Source of the DNA: an uncultured Eubacteriales bacterium
GTDB lineage: Bacteria; Bacillota; Clostridia; Oscillospirales; Oscillospiraceae
Assembly: GCA_900314485.1 (NCBI GenBank)
Contig: OMVL01000001.1
Span: 22,327 to 86,326, forward strand
Direction: 5' to 3'
DNA length: 64,000 bases
The notes beneath the pieces were generated by a model. That model did not search any database, was not told the DNA's origin, and worked only from the letters and a program-made list of their open reading frames with translations. Position numbers and translations under genes: made by a program. Position 1 is the stretch's first letter. Each line of letters starts with the position of its first letter. Below, piece after piece: positions 32,853 to 41,400 of the stretch.

Positions 32853-34789
32853 GCGTCACTTTGGCAAAAACCGCCGGCTTCTGCTATGGTGTCAAGCGGG
32901 CCGTGGAGCTGGCGGAGCAGACTGCCCAGTCCGGCAGACCCTGCGTCATGCTGGGCTCTATCATCCACAATGAACATGTAGTGGCCCATCTGAAGGAGCA
33001 GGGGATGGGCCAGGTGATGAAAATCGAGGATGTGCCGGAGGGTTCGGCGGTCCTTATCCGTTCCCATGGCGAGGCAAAAGAGGTCTATGACCGTCTGGAG
33101 GCTGCCGGAATTCCCATCATCGACGCCACCTGTCCCAGTGTGGCACGCATCCACAAGTTGGTGCAAAAAGCAGAGGAAAATGGCCGACAGCCGGTGATTA
33201 TCGGGCTCACGACCCACCCGGAAGTGGTGGCCATTGCCGGCTGGTGCAGATCACCGGTGGTGCTGAAAGACGCTGAGGCACTCAAGCAGTGGCTGGAAGA
33301 GGACGAAAATCGACAAAATTTGCCCCTCACCTTCGTCTTCCAGACCACATCTACCCGCTCCGTCTGGAAAAATTGTGAAAATATTGCAAAAAAACAGTGT
33401 ACAAACGCTGAAATATTTGATACAATATGTAATGCTACCGCCCAAAGGCAGTTGGAAGCCCAGGAACTGGCCGCCCGGAGCGACGTCATGATCGTCATCG
33501 GTGACCACCAAAGCTCCAACACCCGTCATCTGACTGAACTGTGTCAGCAGCAGTGCAGTCAGGTCTGCTGGATCGAACAGGCAGATGAACTTTCAGCGGA
33601 CCGCTTTGCGGGAGCGTCTTGTGTCGGAATCACTGCGGGAGCTTCTACGCCCGGGTGGATAATAAAGGAGGTAAAAACCAAAATGTCTAACGAAGTCAAA
33701 ATGGAGATCGAGGAATCCTTTGCTGAACTGCTGGAGGCATCGATCAAAACTTTAAATACAGGAGATAAGGTCATCGGTACCGTTGTGCAGATCACCCCGA
33801 CTGATATTCAGGTCGATCTTGGCACCAAGCATGCCGGCTATATTGCGATGAACGAGTTCTCTGACGACCCCGCTGTCAAGGCCGAAGAGATTCTGAAGCC
33901 CGGCGATCAGATCGAGGTCCTGGTGCTCCGGGTCAACGATAGCGAGGGCGTTGTCAACCTGTCCAAGAAGCGTCTGGACGCCAACAAGAACTGGGAAGAG
34001 ATCGAGGAGGCCAAGGAGAACAAGACCGTCATCGAGGCCACCATCCGTGAGGAGAACAAGGGCGGTGTCGTTGCCAACTACAAGGGCATCCGTGTGTTCA
34101 TTCCTGCCTCTCAGACCGGCCTGCGCCGCAACGAGCCCATGACCGGCCTGGTGGGTACCACTGCCCGTCTGCACATCACCGAGGTCAACCGCAGCCGCCG
34201 CCGTGTGGTCGGCTCTATCCGCAGCGTCTCCAGCGAGGAGCGTGCTGCTAAGAGCAAGGCTGTTTGGGACTCCATCGAGGTGGGCAAGCATTACTCCGGT
34301 ACTGTCAAGAGCCTGACCTCTTACGGTGCATTTGTGGACATTGGCGGCGTGGACGGCATGGTCCACATCTCTGAGCTGTCTTGGAGCCGCATCAAGCATC
34401 CCTCCGAGGTCGTCTCTGTCGGCGATCCTGTGGATGTCTATGTCATCAAGTACGATCCCGAGAAGAAGAAGATTTCTCTCGGCATGAAGGACCCCGGCGA
34501 GAATCCCTGGGAGACCTTCCTGAACAAGTACTCTGTGGGCGACACCGCCACTGTCAAGGTGGTCAAGCTGATGACCTTCGGCGCTTTCGCTGAGGTCGTG
34601 CCCGGCGTCGATGGCCTGATCCACATCTCCCAGATTGCCGATCACCGTGTGGAGAAGCCTGAGGATGAGCTGAAGGAAGGCGACATCGTTGATGTCAAGA
34701 TCACCGACATCAATCTGGAGACCAAGAAGGTCTCCCTGTCCCGCCGTGCTGTCCTGCAGGGTGCCCCTGTTGCGGAGGACGAGGAGTAA
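32849..34789 (+). CDS. ispH: IspH (HMBPP reductase) fused to ribosomal protein S1
   Basis: The 646-residue fusion joins two activities. Residues 1-275 are 4-hydroxy-3-methylbut-2-enyl diphosphate reductase, the last step of the MEP isoprenoid pathway, with iron-sulfur ligands at Cys12 (AGFCYGV), in DATCPSV and in DTICNAT. Residues 279-646 hold four S1 RNA-binding repeats, ending with YGAFVDIGGVDGMVHISELSW and FGAFAEVVPGVDGLIHISQI. Such fusions are known in Clostridia. The S1 half uses a more biased codon set than the IspH half. A strong in-frame ribosome site and ATG (33683) stand exactly at the junction, so free S1 may also be made. Confidence 0.95.
   Translation: MSVTLAKTAGFCYGVKRAVELAEQTAQSGRPCVMLGSIIHNEHVVAHLKEQGMGQVMKIEDVPEGSAVLIRSHGEAKEVYDRLEAAGIPIIDATCPSVARIHKLVQKAEENGRQPVIIGLTTHPEVVAIAGWCRSPVVLKDAEALKQWLEEDENRQNLPLTFVFQTTSTRSVWKNCENIAKKQCTNAEIFDTICNATAQRQLEAQELAARSDVMIVIGDHQSSNTRHLTELCQQQCSQVCWIEQADELSADRFAGASCVGITAGASTPGWIIKEVKTKMSNEVKMEIEESFAELLEASIKTLNTGDKVIGTVVQITPTDIQVDLGTKHAGYIAMNEFSDDPAVKAEEILKPGDQIEVLVLRVNDSEGVVNLSKKRLDANKNWEEIEEAKENKTVIEATIREENKGGVVANYKGIRVFIPASQTGLRRNEPMTGLVGTTARLHITEVNRSRRRVVGSIRSVSSEERAAKSKAVWDSIEVGKHYSGTVKSLTSYGAFVDIGGVDGMVHISELSWSRIKHPSEVVSVGDPVDVYVIKYDPEKKKISLGMKDPGENPWETFLNKYSVGDTATVKVVKLMTFGAFAEVVPGVDGLIHISQIADHRVEKPEDELKEGDIVDVKITDINLETKKVSLSRRAVLQGAPVAEDEE
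33398..33426 (+). promoter_or_regulatory. Putative internal promoter inside ispH, upstream of the S1 part
   Basis: TGTACA (33398-33403), a 17-nt spacer and TACAAT (33421-33426) lie in a conspicuously AT-rich patch (about 33365-33430) within the otherwise GC-rich ispH part, 257 nt before the internal ATG. Confidence 0.45.
33664..33685 (+). promoter_or_regulatory. rpsA: Internal ribosome binding site and start codon for free S1
   Basis: AAAGGAGGT (33664-33672) is 10 nt before an in-frame ATG (33683-33685, Met279 of the fusion). The product from here would be a complete four-domain S1 protein of 368 residues. The site is stronger than the one before ispH itself. Confidence 0.7.
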
Positions 34790-34812
34790 TTCTCTCTCAA
34801 AACAAAGTATGC

Positions 34813-34847
34813 AAAGCTCCCATTGCCCTGTGCAGTGGGAGCTTTTT
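34813..34847 (+). terminator. Rho-independent terminator after ispH-rpsA
   Basis: AAAGCTCCCA at 34813-34822 pairs with TGGGAGCTTT at 34836-34845, followed by TT; inner pairs extend the stem. Confidence 0.9.
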
Positions 34848-34870
34848 GCACAATTTACAGAATGTTCAGA

Positions 34871-34899
34871 GTCCTGTCCTGAGGGCAGGACTTCCTTTT
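34871..34899 (+). terminator. Second terminator-like hairpin before ispD
   Basis: GTCCTG (34871-34876) pairs with CAGGAC (34886-34891), with inner CCT/AGG pairs, followed by TTCCTTTT. It may back up the preceding terminator. Confidence 0.5.
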
Positions 34900-34925
34900 A
34901 CGCTCCGAATGTGATAAACTAATAT
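34897..34925 (+). promoter_or_regulatory. Putative promoter of ispD-ispF
   Basis: TTTACG (34897-34902), a 17-nt spacer and TAATAT (34920-34925), 28 nt before the ispD start. Confidence 0.55.
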
Positions 34926-34952
34926 AAAATTGAAATGCAAGGAGGCAGACAT

Positions 34953-35693
34953 ATGGGCATCCAGTTTACATGGTCTCATAAGCGACGGGCCAGGAAAGGG
35001 GAGCGACCCTGGTGCTCCGTTGTCGTTCCCGCAGCCGGCAGCGCCACCCGGATGGAGGGGACGGATAAAATTATGGCAGAGCTGGGGGATAAGCCGGTCA
35101 TTGCGCATACCCTTTTGGCCTTACAGCAGTGCCCCTATGTGGACGAGATCGTGGTCGTCACACGGGAGGACCTGATCCCTGAGATCGGCTGGCTTGCCCA
35201 GCAGTGGGAATGCGACAAGGTCACCCGCATCGTCCGGGGCGGTGAGACAAGGATGGAGTCCGTCTGGAACGGCCTGAACAGCGTAGATCCCAGAGCCAAT
35301 CTCATCGGCATCCACGACGGCGCCCGCCCGCTGGTCAGCCAGACCGTGCTGGCAGATGTCTTTGTCATGGCAGCGGCTACCGGCGCAGCCGCCCCTGCCG
35401 TCCCTGTCAAGGACACCATCAAGTCGGTGGATGAACATGAGACGGTGCAGGAGACCGTACCCCGTGACGCATTGCGTGCCGTCCAAACGCCCCAGGTCTT
35501 TGACGCCGCCATCATCAAGGCGGCCACCCAGAAGGCCAGAGAGCAGGAGCTGACGCTGACAGACGATTGCGCCGCAGTGGAGGCGCTGGGCATGAAGGTC
35601 ACGCTGACTAAGGGCGCCTATGAGAATTTGAAAATTACCACGCCCATTGATCTTGCACTGGGGGAGGCGATTGTGCAATGTCAACCGGTTTGA
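34953..35693 (+). CDS. ispD: 2-C-methyl-D-erythritol 4-phosphate cytidylyltransferase
   Basis: IspD couples MEP to CTP in the isoprenoid pathway. The 246-residue protein has the nucleotide-binding [17 protein letters not shown] motif near residue 22-38 (Gly/Arg-rich loop), [22 protein letters not shown] and [12 protein letters not shown] basic N-terminal extension of about 20 residues ([16 protein letters not shown]) precedes the domain and is longer than usual. GGAGG at 34941-34945 supports ATG 34953 over ATG 34935. It overlaps ispF by 16 nt, so the two are co-translated. Confidence 0.95.
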   Translation: MGIQFTWSHKRRARKGERPWCSVVVPAAGSATRMEGTDKIMAELGDKPVIAHTLLALQQCPYVDEIVVVTREDLIPEIGWLAQQWECDKVTRIVRGGETRMESVWNGLNSVDPRANLIGIHDGARPLVSQTVLADVFVMAAATGAAAPAVPVKDTIKSVDEHETVQETVPRDALRAVQTPQVFDAAIIKAATQKAREQELTLTDDCAAVEALGMKVTLTKGAYENLKITTPIDLALGEAIVQCQPV

Positions 35694-36169
35694 GAGTAGG
35701 ACACGGCTATGACGTCCATCGCCTGGCCGAGGGCAGAAAGCTCATCCTCGGCGGTGTGGAGATCCCTTGGGAGTACGGCCTTCTGGGCCACTCTGACGCT
35801 GACGTGGTGACACATGCCATCATGGACGCCCTGTTGGGTGCCGCCGGACTATGGGACATCGGCCATGCATTTCCGGACACAGACCCCACATTAAAGGACA
35901 TCTCCAGTATGATCCTGCTGGAGCGTACGGTGGCTCTGATTCGGGAAAAGGGCTTCCGGACCGTCAATGTGGACGCCACTATTATTGCCCAGCGTCCCAA
36001 GCTGGCGCCCTACATCCCTCAGATGCGGGAGAATATTGCCGCCCGTCTGGGAATTGACTCCGGACTGGTGAATATCAAGGCGACTACGGAAGAGGGACTG
36101 GGCTTCTCCGGCTCCGGGGAGGGCATGGCCGCCCACAGCGTGGCACTGCTGGAAAAATCGACAGAATAA
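35678..36169 (+). CDS. ispF: 2-C-methyl-D-erythritol 2,4-cyclodiphosphate synthase
   Basis: IspF cyclises CDP-ME2P with release of CMP. The 163-residue protein has the metal site GHGYDVHR at residues 8-15, a second [21 protein letters not shown] block with its zinc histidine, and the 3' signature [24 protein letters not shown]. Normal length. With ispD and the nearby ispH three steps of the MEP pathway lie within 3.3 kb. Confidence 0.97.
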   Translation: MSTGLRVGHGYDVHRLAEGRKLILGGVEIPWEYGLLGHSDADVVTHAIMDALLGAAGLWDIGHAFPDTDPTLKDISSMILLERTVALIREKGFRTVNVDATIIAQRPKLAPYIPQMRENIAARLGIDSGLVNIKATTEEGLGFSGSGEGMAAHSVALLEKSTE

Positions 36170-36236
36170 AGGGACATTCGACCGTTCACGCGCTTCTCTG
36201 ACACGGCATATACTGTGGTGAGAGGAGTGAGTAAGC

Positions 36237-36491
36237 ATGGTTTATTATTTGATCGTCTGCCGTTCGCTGACCTACGCACAGCGGACGGCAGCTGTCTTGG
36301 AGCGGGCAGGCATCTCCGCCCATATCCTGCGCTCTCCGGCAGCCATTTCATCCACAGGATGCAGCCACAGCGTCAAAATTGCCCAGCGCCGCCTGGCCCA
36401 GGCCCTGATGGTGTTGAAGAAAGTGGAGCTGTCCCCCAGACAGATCTATATCACCGAGGCGGACGGCAGCTACCGTGAGGTACGGCTATGA
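36237..36491 (+). CDS. DUF3343 (putative Se/S carrier-like) protein
   Basis: The 84-residue protein reads YYLIVCRSLTYAQRTAAVLERAGISAHILRSP-like at its start (residues 4-34) and has Cys42 in a STGCSHSV turn, plus Cys8. This is the DUF3343 layout: a small ferredoxin-like fold with a conserved Cys that has been proposed to carry sulfur or selenium. GAGAGGAGTG precedes the ATG. Its stop overlaps the ATG of the desulfurase-like gene (ATGA), which strongly suggests a functional pair. Confidence 0.8.
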   Translation: MVYYLIVCRSLTYAQRTAAVLERAGISAHILRSPAAISSTGCSHSVKIAQRRLAQALMVLKKVELSPRQIYITEADGSYREVRL

Positions 36492-37609
36492 TTTATTTAG
36501 ACGCGGCAGCAACTACATTGCAAAAGCCTGTAGAGGTCGCCTCTGCCATGGCCCAGGCAGTGAGACAATACGCCAGCCCCGGACGGGGCGGGTATCCCCC
36601 ATCGGCTGCGGCGGCAGAACTGGCCTTTTGCTGCCGAACGGAGCTGGCGGAATTTTTGGGGGCTGCCGGGCCGGAACAGATCATATTTACCTCCAGTGCC
36701 ACCCACGGGCTGAATATTGCAATCCGCACGCTGGTGGGGCCCGGAGATCAGGCGGTCATCTCCGGTTACGAGCACAATGCGGTGACCCGCACGCTGGCCA
36801 GTATTCCCGGGGTGGAGACCCGGGTGGCGGCAACGCAGCTGTTTTCCCGGGAGGCGGATATAGAGGCCTTCCGCAGCCAAATTGATCACAAAACAAAAGC
36901 GGTCATCTGTACCCATGTGTCAAATGTGTTTGGCTATATCCTGCCCATTGGCGAAATTGCGGCACTGTGCCGGGAGCGGGAGGTTCCCTTGATCGTTGAC
37001 GCCAGCCAGTCTGCAGGCGTACTCCCGATAGAGACAGAGACCTGGCAGGCCGCCTATGTAGCTCTGCCCGGCCATAAGGGCCTGTACGGTCCCCAGGGAA
37101 CGGGCGTTCTGGTGTGCGGGAAGGAGAGCCGGCCTGTCCCGCTGCTGACCGGCGGTACAGGGAGCGAGTCCCGATTGCAGCAGATGCCGGACTATCTGCC
37201 GGACGGGCAGGAGGCGGGAACCCACAATATGCCGGGCATTGCCGGGCTGTATGCGGGGCTGCGCTTTGTGAGACGGGTAGGGACGGAGCGCATTCTGCGC
37301 CATGAGCGGCAGCTGATGAAGCAGCTGATCCCGGCGCTGAAGCGGGTCCCGGGGGCAGAGGTCTTTGTACCTGAATGTGGCAGCTGCCATGCCGGCGTGC
37401 TGTCCTTCCGACTGGGCGGAAAGGACTGCGAGACGGTGTCCGGCTGCCTGGGCCGGCAGGGCATTGCCCTTCGAGCCGGCCTGCACTGTGCGCCGCTGGC
37501 CCATCAGCTGGCGGGAACACTGGAGACAGGCACCATTCGGGCAAGTGTGTCCGCCTTTAACCGGGAGAGCGACATCCGGACACTGACGTGGATGTTGAAC
37601 AATCTATAA
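36488..37609 (+). CDS. Class V aminotransferase, cysteine desulfurase-like (TIGR01977/EF2568 type)
   Basis: The 373-residue PLP enzyme has Lys197 in PGHKGLYGPQGTGVL as the likely Schiff-base residue, His in YEHNAVTRTL, Asp in VDASQSAGVLPI and a candidate catalytic Cys334 in GLHCAPLAH. These resemble the EF2568-type group, found next to selenium-cofactor genes in some anaerobes. It would release sulfur or selenium from Cys or Sec and pass it to the DUF3343 partner. No selD is visible here, so the substrate is open. A second promoter follows for cdaA. Confidence 0.85.
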   Translation: MIYLDAAATTLQKPVEVASAMAQAVRQYASPGRGGYPPSAAAAELAFCCRTELAEFLGAAGPEQIIFTSSATHGLNIAIRTLVGPGDQAVISGYEHNAVTRTLASIPGVETRVAATQLFSREADIEAFRSQIDHKTKAVICTHVSNVFGYILPIGEIAALCREREVPLIVDASQSAGVLPIETETWQAAYVALPGHKGLYGPQGTGVLVCGKESRPVPLLTGGTGSESRLQQMPDYLPDGQEAGTHNMPGIAGLYAGLRFVRRVGTERILRHERQLMKQLIPALKRVPGAEVFVPECGSCHAGVLSFRLGGKDCETVSGCLGRQGIALRAGLHCAPLAHQLAGTLETGTIRASVSAFNRESDIRTLTWMLNNL

Positions 37610-37626
37610 AATTGACTTGGATGCGC

Positions 37627-37655
37627 TTGCTATCCGACGGCTTTGCGAGTATACT
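37627..37655 (+). promoter_or_regulatory. Sigma-A promoter of cdaA-cdaR
   Basis: TTGCTA (37627-37632), a 17-nt spacer and TATACT (37650-37655), 70 nt before the cdaA start. Confidence 0.75.
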
Positions 37656-37725
37656 ATTTATGAGAAATAGTATTGTGGGAAGTCGCCAGGCAGGCGCTTC
37701 TTTTTGGCTATCGGAGTGAAAGGGT

Positions 37726-38649
37726 ATGCTCATTTTTTCTAGTCTGATTGGTAATATATTTGAGTTTGACGGCATTCAGCAGGCGATTCGATACATTCAG
37801 ACTATCGGCTTTTCCGACCTTCTGGATGTGGCGATTATCGCCTTTATTATCTATCGACTGATCCTGCTTATGCGCAACTCCCAGGCGGGACAGGTCATCA
37901 AGGGCGTTCTTCTGGTCATTGTTCTGCTGGGCCTGTCTGACCTGTTCAACCTGCATGTGCTGAACTTTCTGCTCAACAGCGTGGTGCAGATCGGTATTCT
38001 GGCACTGATTATCGTCTTTCAACCGGAGATCCGCCGTTTCCTGGGTCAGGTGGGCAGCAGCCGCTTTCGCCGCACTTTCCTTTTGGAGGGGGAGCGGGAC
38101 GTTCTGGAGACTGCCATCACTGAGACCGTCAGCGCCTATCAGGAGATGTCCTGCAACAAAGTGGGCGCCCTTACGGTGTTTGAGCGCAACAGCATTCTCA
38201 ATGACTACATCCGTACCGGAACCTCTCTGGACGCTGCCCTTTCAGAGGAGCTGATGAAAAACATCTTCTACCCCAAAGCGCCGCTGCACGACGGAGCTGT
38301 CATTGTCCGTGACGGACGTATCGTGGGCGCCGGCTGTGTACTGCCTCTCTCCGGCAACAGCAACATCAGCCGGGATCTGGGCACCCGGCATCGTGCCGGT
38401 CTGGGCATTACTGAGCACACAGACGCCGTAGTTGTGATCTGCTCAGAGGAGACTGGCTCTATCTCTGTGGCCATGGAGGGCATGCTCAAGCGGCACCTTG
38501 CTCCGGAGACTCTGGAGCGCCTGCTGCGCAACGAGCTTTTGACCGAGCAGGAGGAGAAAAAGAGCGTGTTTTCTGCGCCTACATTGGATAATCTGATGTC
38601 TCTCTTTAGAGGCAAGAAGGAGGACGAGGACCATGTGGGAAAAAATTAA
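37726..38649 (+). CDS. cdaA: Diadenylate cyclase CdaA
   Basis: CdaA makes c-di-AMP, the second messenger that controls potassium and turgor. The 307-residue protein has three N-terminal membrane helices (about residues 30-50, 58-75, 80-98), a linker, then the DAC domain with PLHDGAVIV (DGA motif) and GTRHRAGLGI, both needed for ATP binding. A Lys/Glu-rich tail ends it. The gene overlaps cdaR by 17 nt. glmM, the usual third gene of this cluster, is not next to it here. Confidence 0.95.
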   Translation: MLIFSSLIGNIFEFDGIQQAIRYIQTIGFSDLLDVAIIAFIIYRLILLMRNSQAGQVIKGVLLVIVLLGLSDLFNLHVLNFLLNSVVQIGILALIIVFQPEIRRFLGQVGSSRFRRTFLLEGERDVLETAITETVSAYQEMSCNKVGALTVFERNSILNDYIRTGTSLDAALSEELMKNIFYPKAPLHDGAVIVRDGRIVGAGCVLPLSGNSNISRDLGTRHRAGLGITEHTDAVVVICSEETGSISVAMEGMLKRHLAPETLERLLRNELLTEQEEKKSVFSAPTLDNLMSLFRGKKEDEDHVGKN

Positions 38650-39949
38650 AAACAGCCGCAGCTTTTATGTGGTCATCTCTATTCTGCTTGCCATTGCGTC
38701 TTGGCTCTATGTGGATGCGCAGAATCCGGATGCCAGCGTGACGATCAATAATATTCCGGTCAGCTACGTCGGCGCTGAGCACCTGGAGGACGAGAATCTG
38801 CTCATTCTTGACGAGGCGCCTACCATCAACGTCAAGGTGTCCGGCCCCCGCAGCGTCATTACTCAGCTGAACCGAAACAATATCAAAATTACGGCCTCAG
38901 CCAGTGAAATTACGGCTGCCGGTGTTTACAGTCTGGACTGTACGATCAACCTTCCGAGTTCGGTCACCAGCACCAGCTCCAGCCCGGTCCGCATCACCTC
39001 CCGCAGCGCATCGGCAATAGACGTCACAGTGGTCAAAATGGTGGGGAAAACGGTGGATATTATTCCGGAGTTTACCGGCACAGTGACGGAGCACCATTTC
39101 TACGACGAGGACAGTTTTGTCCTGCAGCAGCACCAAATCGAGATCCGGGGCGAAGAGACAGTGGTGGATTCGGTCCACCACTGCAAGGTGGTACTTTCAG
39201 AGAGCAATTTGAGCAGCACCTGGACCGGCTGGCTGGATGTCGTCCCCTGCGATCAGGAGGGGAACCAAATCCAGTCTGACTGGCTGGAATTGGAGACCAC
39301 TTCCATCTCTGTGGCATTTTACGTGGAGAGCGAAAAAGACCTTCCCCTGACGGTGACACTGGTCTCCGGCGGCGGAGCCACGGATGCGGATGCCACCTAC
39401 GAGGTGACGCCCAAGACAATTAAGGTGACGGCGCAGGAGGTGGTGCTGGACAACCTGGAGGAACTGAATATCGGCACCGTCGACCTGGGACAGATCCTGA
39501 CCACAGGAGAGTATGAATTCAGCATTGATCTACCCACCGGCGTCAGCAGCCGAGACCCTGACGTGACTACGGCAAAAGTGACGGTCACCGTCAACGGCCT
39601 GGAGACACGGCGGATCGTGACGTCCAATATCCGTCTGGTCAACGCACCGGAGGAGTACGAATATGAATACGGCGATCTGGAAGTCCGTGTCCGTGGCAGA
39701 GAAGAGGCGGTAGAGCTGCTGCTCAGCGATGACATTGAGGTGACACTGGACCTCAGTCAGGTGGAGCTGGCCGACCAAACTACTGTGGTTGTGCCTGCAT
39801 CGGTGGAGATTCCCGGCATTTCCGAGCTGGGCGTATTTGGCAGCTATAATATGGAGGTCTCTGTCCGCACGTCCACTGGGGAAGACCCGGCTGGAGAGGC
39901 AGTGGGCGATCCGGATCAGGTGCAGCAGGCGGAGGAACCGGCCAACTGA
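38633..39949 (+). CDS. cdaR: CdaR-family (YbbR-repeat) regulator of CdaA
   Basis: The 438-residue protein has one N-terminal membrane helix (FYVVISILLAIASWLYV, residues 11-27) and then extracellular YbbR-like repeats. At least four repeat units can be seen by their recurring VSYVG / KVSGPRSVI / DLP-type strands and turn patterns, ending in an acidic tail. CdaR binds CdaA through its membrane helix and modulates cyclase activity. The 17-nt overlap with cdaA supports coupled expression. Confidence 0.88.
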   Translation: MWEKIKNSRSFYVVISILLAIASWLYVDAQNPDASVTINNIPVSYVGAEHLEDENLLILDEAPTINVKVSGPRSVITQLNRNNIKITASASEITAAGVYSLDCTINLPSSVTSTSSSPVRITSRSASAIDVTVVKMVGKTVDIIPEFTGTVTEHHFYDEDSFVLQQHQIEIRGEETVVDSVHHCKVVLSESNLSSTWTGWLDVVPCDQEGNQIQSDWLELETTSISVAFYVESEKDLPLTVTLVSGGGATDADATYEVTPKTIKVTAQEVVLDNLEELNIGTVDLGQILTTGEYEFSIDLPTGVSSRDPDVTTAKVTVTVNGLETRRIVTSNIRLVNAPEEYEYEYGDLEVRVRGREEAVELLLSDDIEVTLDLSQVELADQTTVVVPASVEIPGISELGVFGSYNMEVSVRTSTGEDPAGEAVGDPDQVQQAEEPAN

Positions 39950-40014
39950 CTTCTTTACGGAAAAGAAAACAATGCCCCTTGCATATCGGGGAAAGCGGCA
40001 GAACGGAGCATGAG

Positions 40015-41292
40015 ATGAGCGATTATCCCAATCAATGGAGATCAAACCGGGAAAAACTGTTTACCAGCTTCCTGAGAGGAATTGAGAACTGGTCCCGGAC
40101 GGGGCAGGAGCCTAAAGAGGGGGACCAGGATGTCAGATACTACCTGGACCTGCAGGAGCATCGCCTGAAGGACCGGAGAATTACCATGGAGTACCGTTTC
40201 CCCCAGGGATCCCTGCCGGTGACCCAGGCAGGCAAGGTGCTGGGCGGCGCAGTGAATCCCTATGGACACAGTCTGCACTTTTCCTCCTGCTGCGAAACCG
40301 TGTCCTTTTCCAGAGACGGCACCAAGCTCTATAGTAAGGAGCGGGATGTCACCTTCTACCAGACCATTATTGAGCCTCAGGCGGGTATGGAGCATCTGGC
40401 AGAGCAGACCTATGTCTGCCCCAACTGCGCCGCTATTGCCCACATCGGGGAACTGTTGGATACTGGCTGCCCCTATTGCGGGACGAGATACATCATGTCC
40501 GACCTGTACCCGAAGGTGACCAATTTTTACACCCTTGAATCCATGCCGGATGGGGAAAAAGTGGAGAAAGAGACCCATCGTCGGGTGGTCATCGGTGCAG
40601 TTGTCATGGCGGCTGTTGTTGTGCTGTTAAACCTCAAAGACCTGTTCGCAGATGATTTCTATGGTCCAATCGCCTTGATCTTTCCCACTCTGATGGGAGC
40701 GGCGCTCGGTGCTTTCTTCGGATATATCTCTTACAGCTTTACACTCCTCGGAAAGCTCTTTCATCAGGCAGGGAAAAGTATGCCAGTTTTGACCGGGACC
40801 TTTGGCGCGAGGAAAAAACTGACAGAGTCGATCCAACGGTTTGACCCTTCCTTCAGCTATGAGTACTTTGAGGGCAAGGCGCTGTCCCTGTTTCGCATTG
40901 TGGCCTTTTCCTCTGCGCCCGAAAGCTTCGTCCAGTACGAGGGCGGGCCGCTGAACGGTCTGTTCTCCAATCTGGTGGATTCCGCCTATCGGGGCGGTAT
41001 CGGCATTGATTCCCTCCGAGTGGAAGGGGAGAGCCTGATTGCGCAGGTACGGCTCTATCTGACCAACTACTATGATACGGGGAAGCGAGTGGAGCGCAAG
41101 GACGAAGTGATCCATATGCGCTTGCGCCACAAAGCCGCCTGGAAGGTAGAGCCGGGCTTCTCCATTGTAAAGGTGACCTGCCACGGCTGCGGCGGCAGCT
41201 TTGACGCCACGAGACAGCGCACCTGTCCCTACTGCGGCGCCGAGTACGACTCTGAGCGGGAGGACTGGATGGTGACCGGCATAGCGAAATAA
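40015..41292 (+). CDS. Zinc-ribbon membrane protein, possibly Tim44-like domain
   Basis: The 425-residue protein has a first Cys4 site (CPNC ... CPYC, about residues 139-163), two membrane helices near 195-213 and 220-245, a soluble domain with FDPSFSYEYFEGKALSLF and VVDSAYRGG-like stretches, and a second Cys4 site (CHGC ... CPYC) near the C terminus. The soluble part resembles Tim44-like domains, but this is weak. Function unknown. ATG 40015 has ACGGAG 6 nt upstream; the frame also extends to 39979. It lies between cdaR and the yicC promoter, so it may belong to the cdaA operon. Confidence 0.6.
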   Translation: MSDYPNQWRSNREKLFTSFLRGIENWSRTGQEPKEGDQDVRYYLDLQEHRLKDRRITMEYRFPQGSLPVTQAGKVLGGAVNPYGHSLHFSSCCETVSFSRDGTKLYSKERDVTFYQTIIEPQAGMEHLAEQTYVCPNCAAIAHIGELLDTGCPYCGTRYIMSDLYPKVTNFYTLESMPDGEKVEKETHRRVVIGAVVMAAVVVLLNLKDLFADDFYGPIALIFPTLMGAALGAFFGYISYSFTLLGKLFHQAGKSMPVLTGTFGARKKLTESIQRFDPSFSYEYFEGKALSLFRIVAFSSAPESFVQYEGGPLNGLFSNLVDSAYRGGIGIDSLRVEGESLIAQVRLYLTNYYDTGKRVERKDEVIHMRLRHKAAWKVEPGFSIVKVTCHGCGGSFDATRQRTCPYCGAEYDSEREDWMVTGIAK

Positions 41293-41324
41293 GCCTGACG
41301 AACCATGGAAGTAACCCAAAACAC

Positions 41325-41353
41325 TTTACAGCCAAGGACTTTTTTGGTATAAT
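41325..41353 (+). promoter_or_regulatory. Near-consensus sigma-A promoter of the yicC-remA-gmk-rpoZ genes
   Basis: TTTACA (41325-41330), a 17-nt spacer and TATAAT (41348-41353), 47 nt before the yicC start. It is the same TTTACA-N17-TATAAT pattern as the promoter at 11315. Confidence 0.9.
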
Positions 41354-41400
41354 ATCCATTTGAAACAATCAGAGATTTGAAAAGAAGGGAAGGCGGTCTA

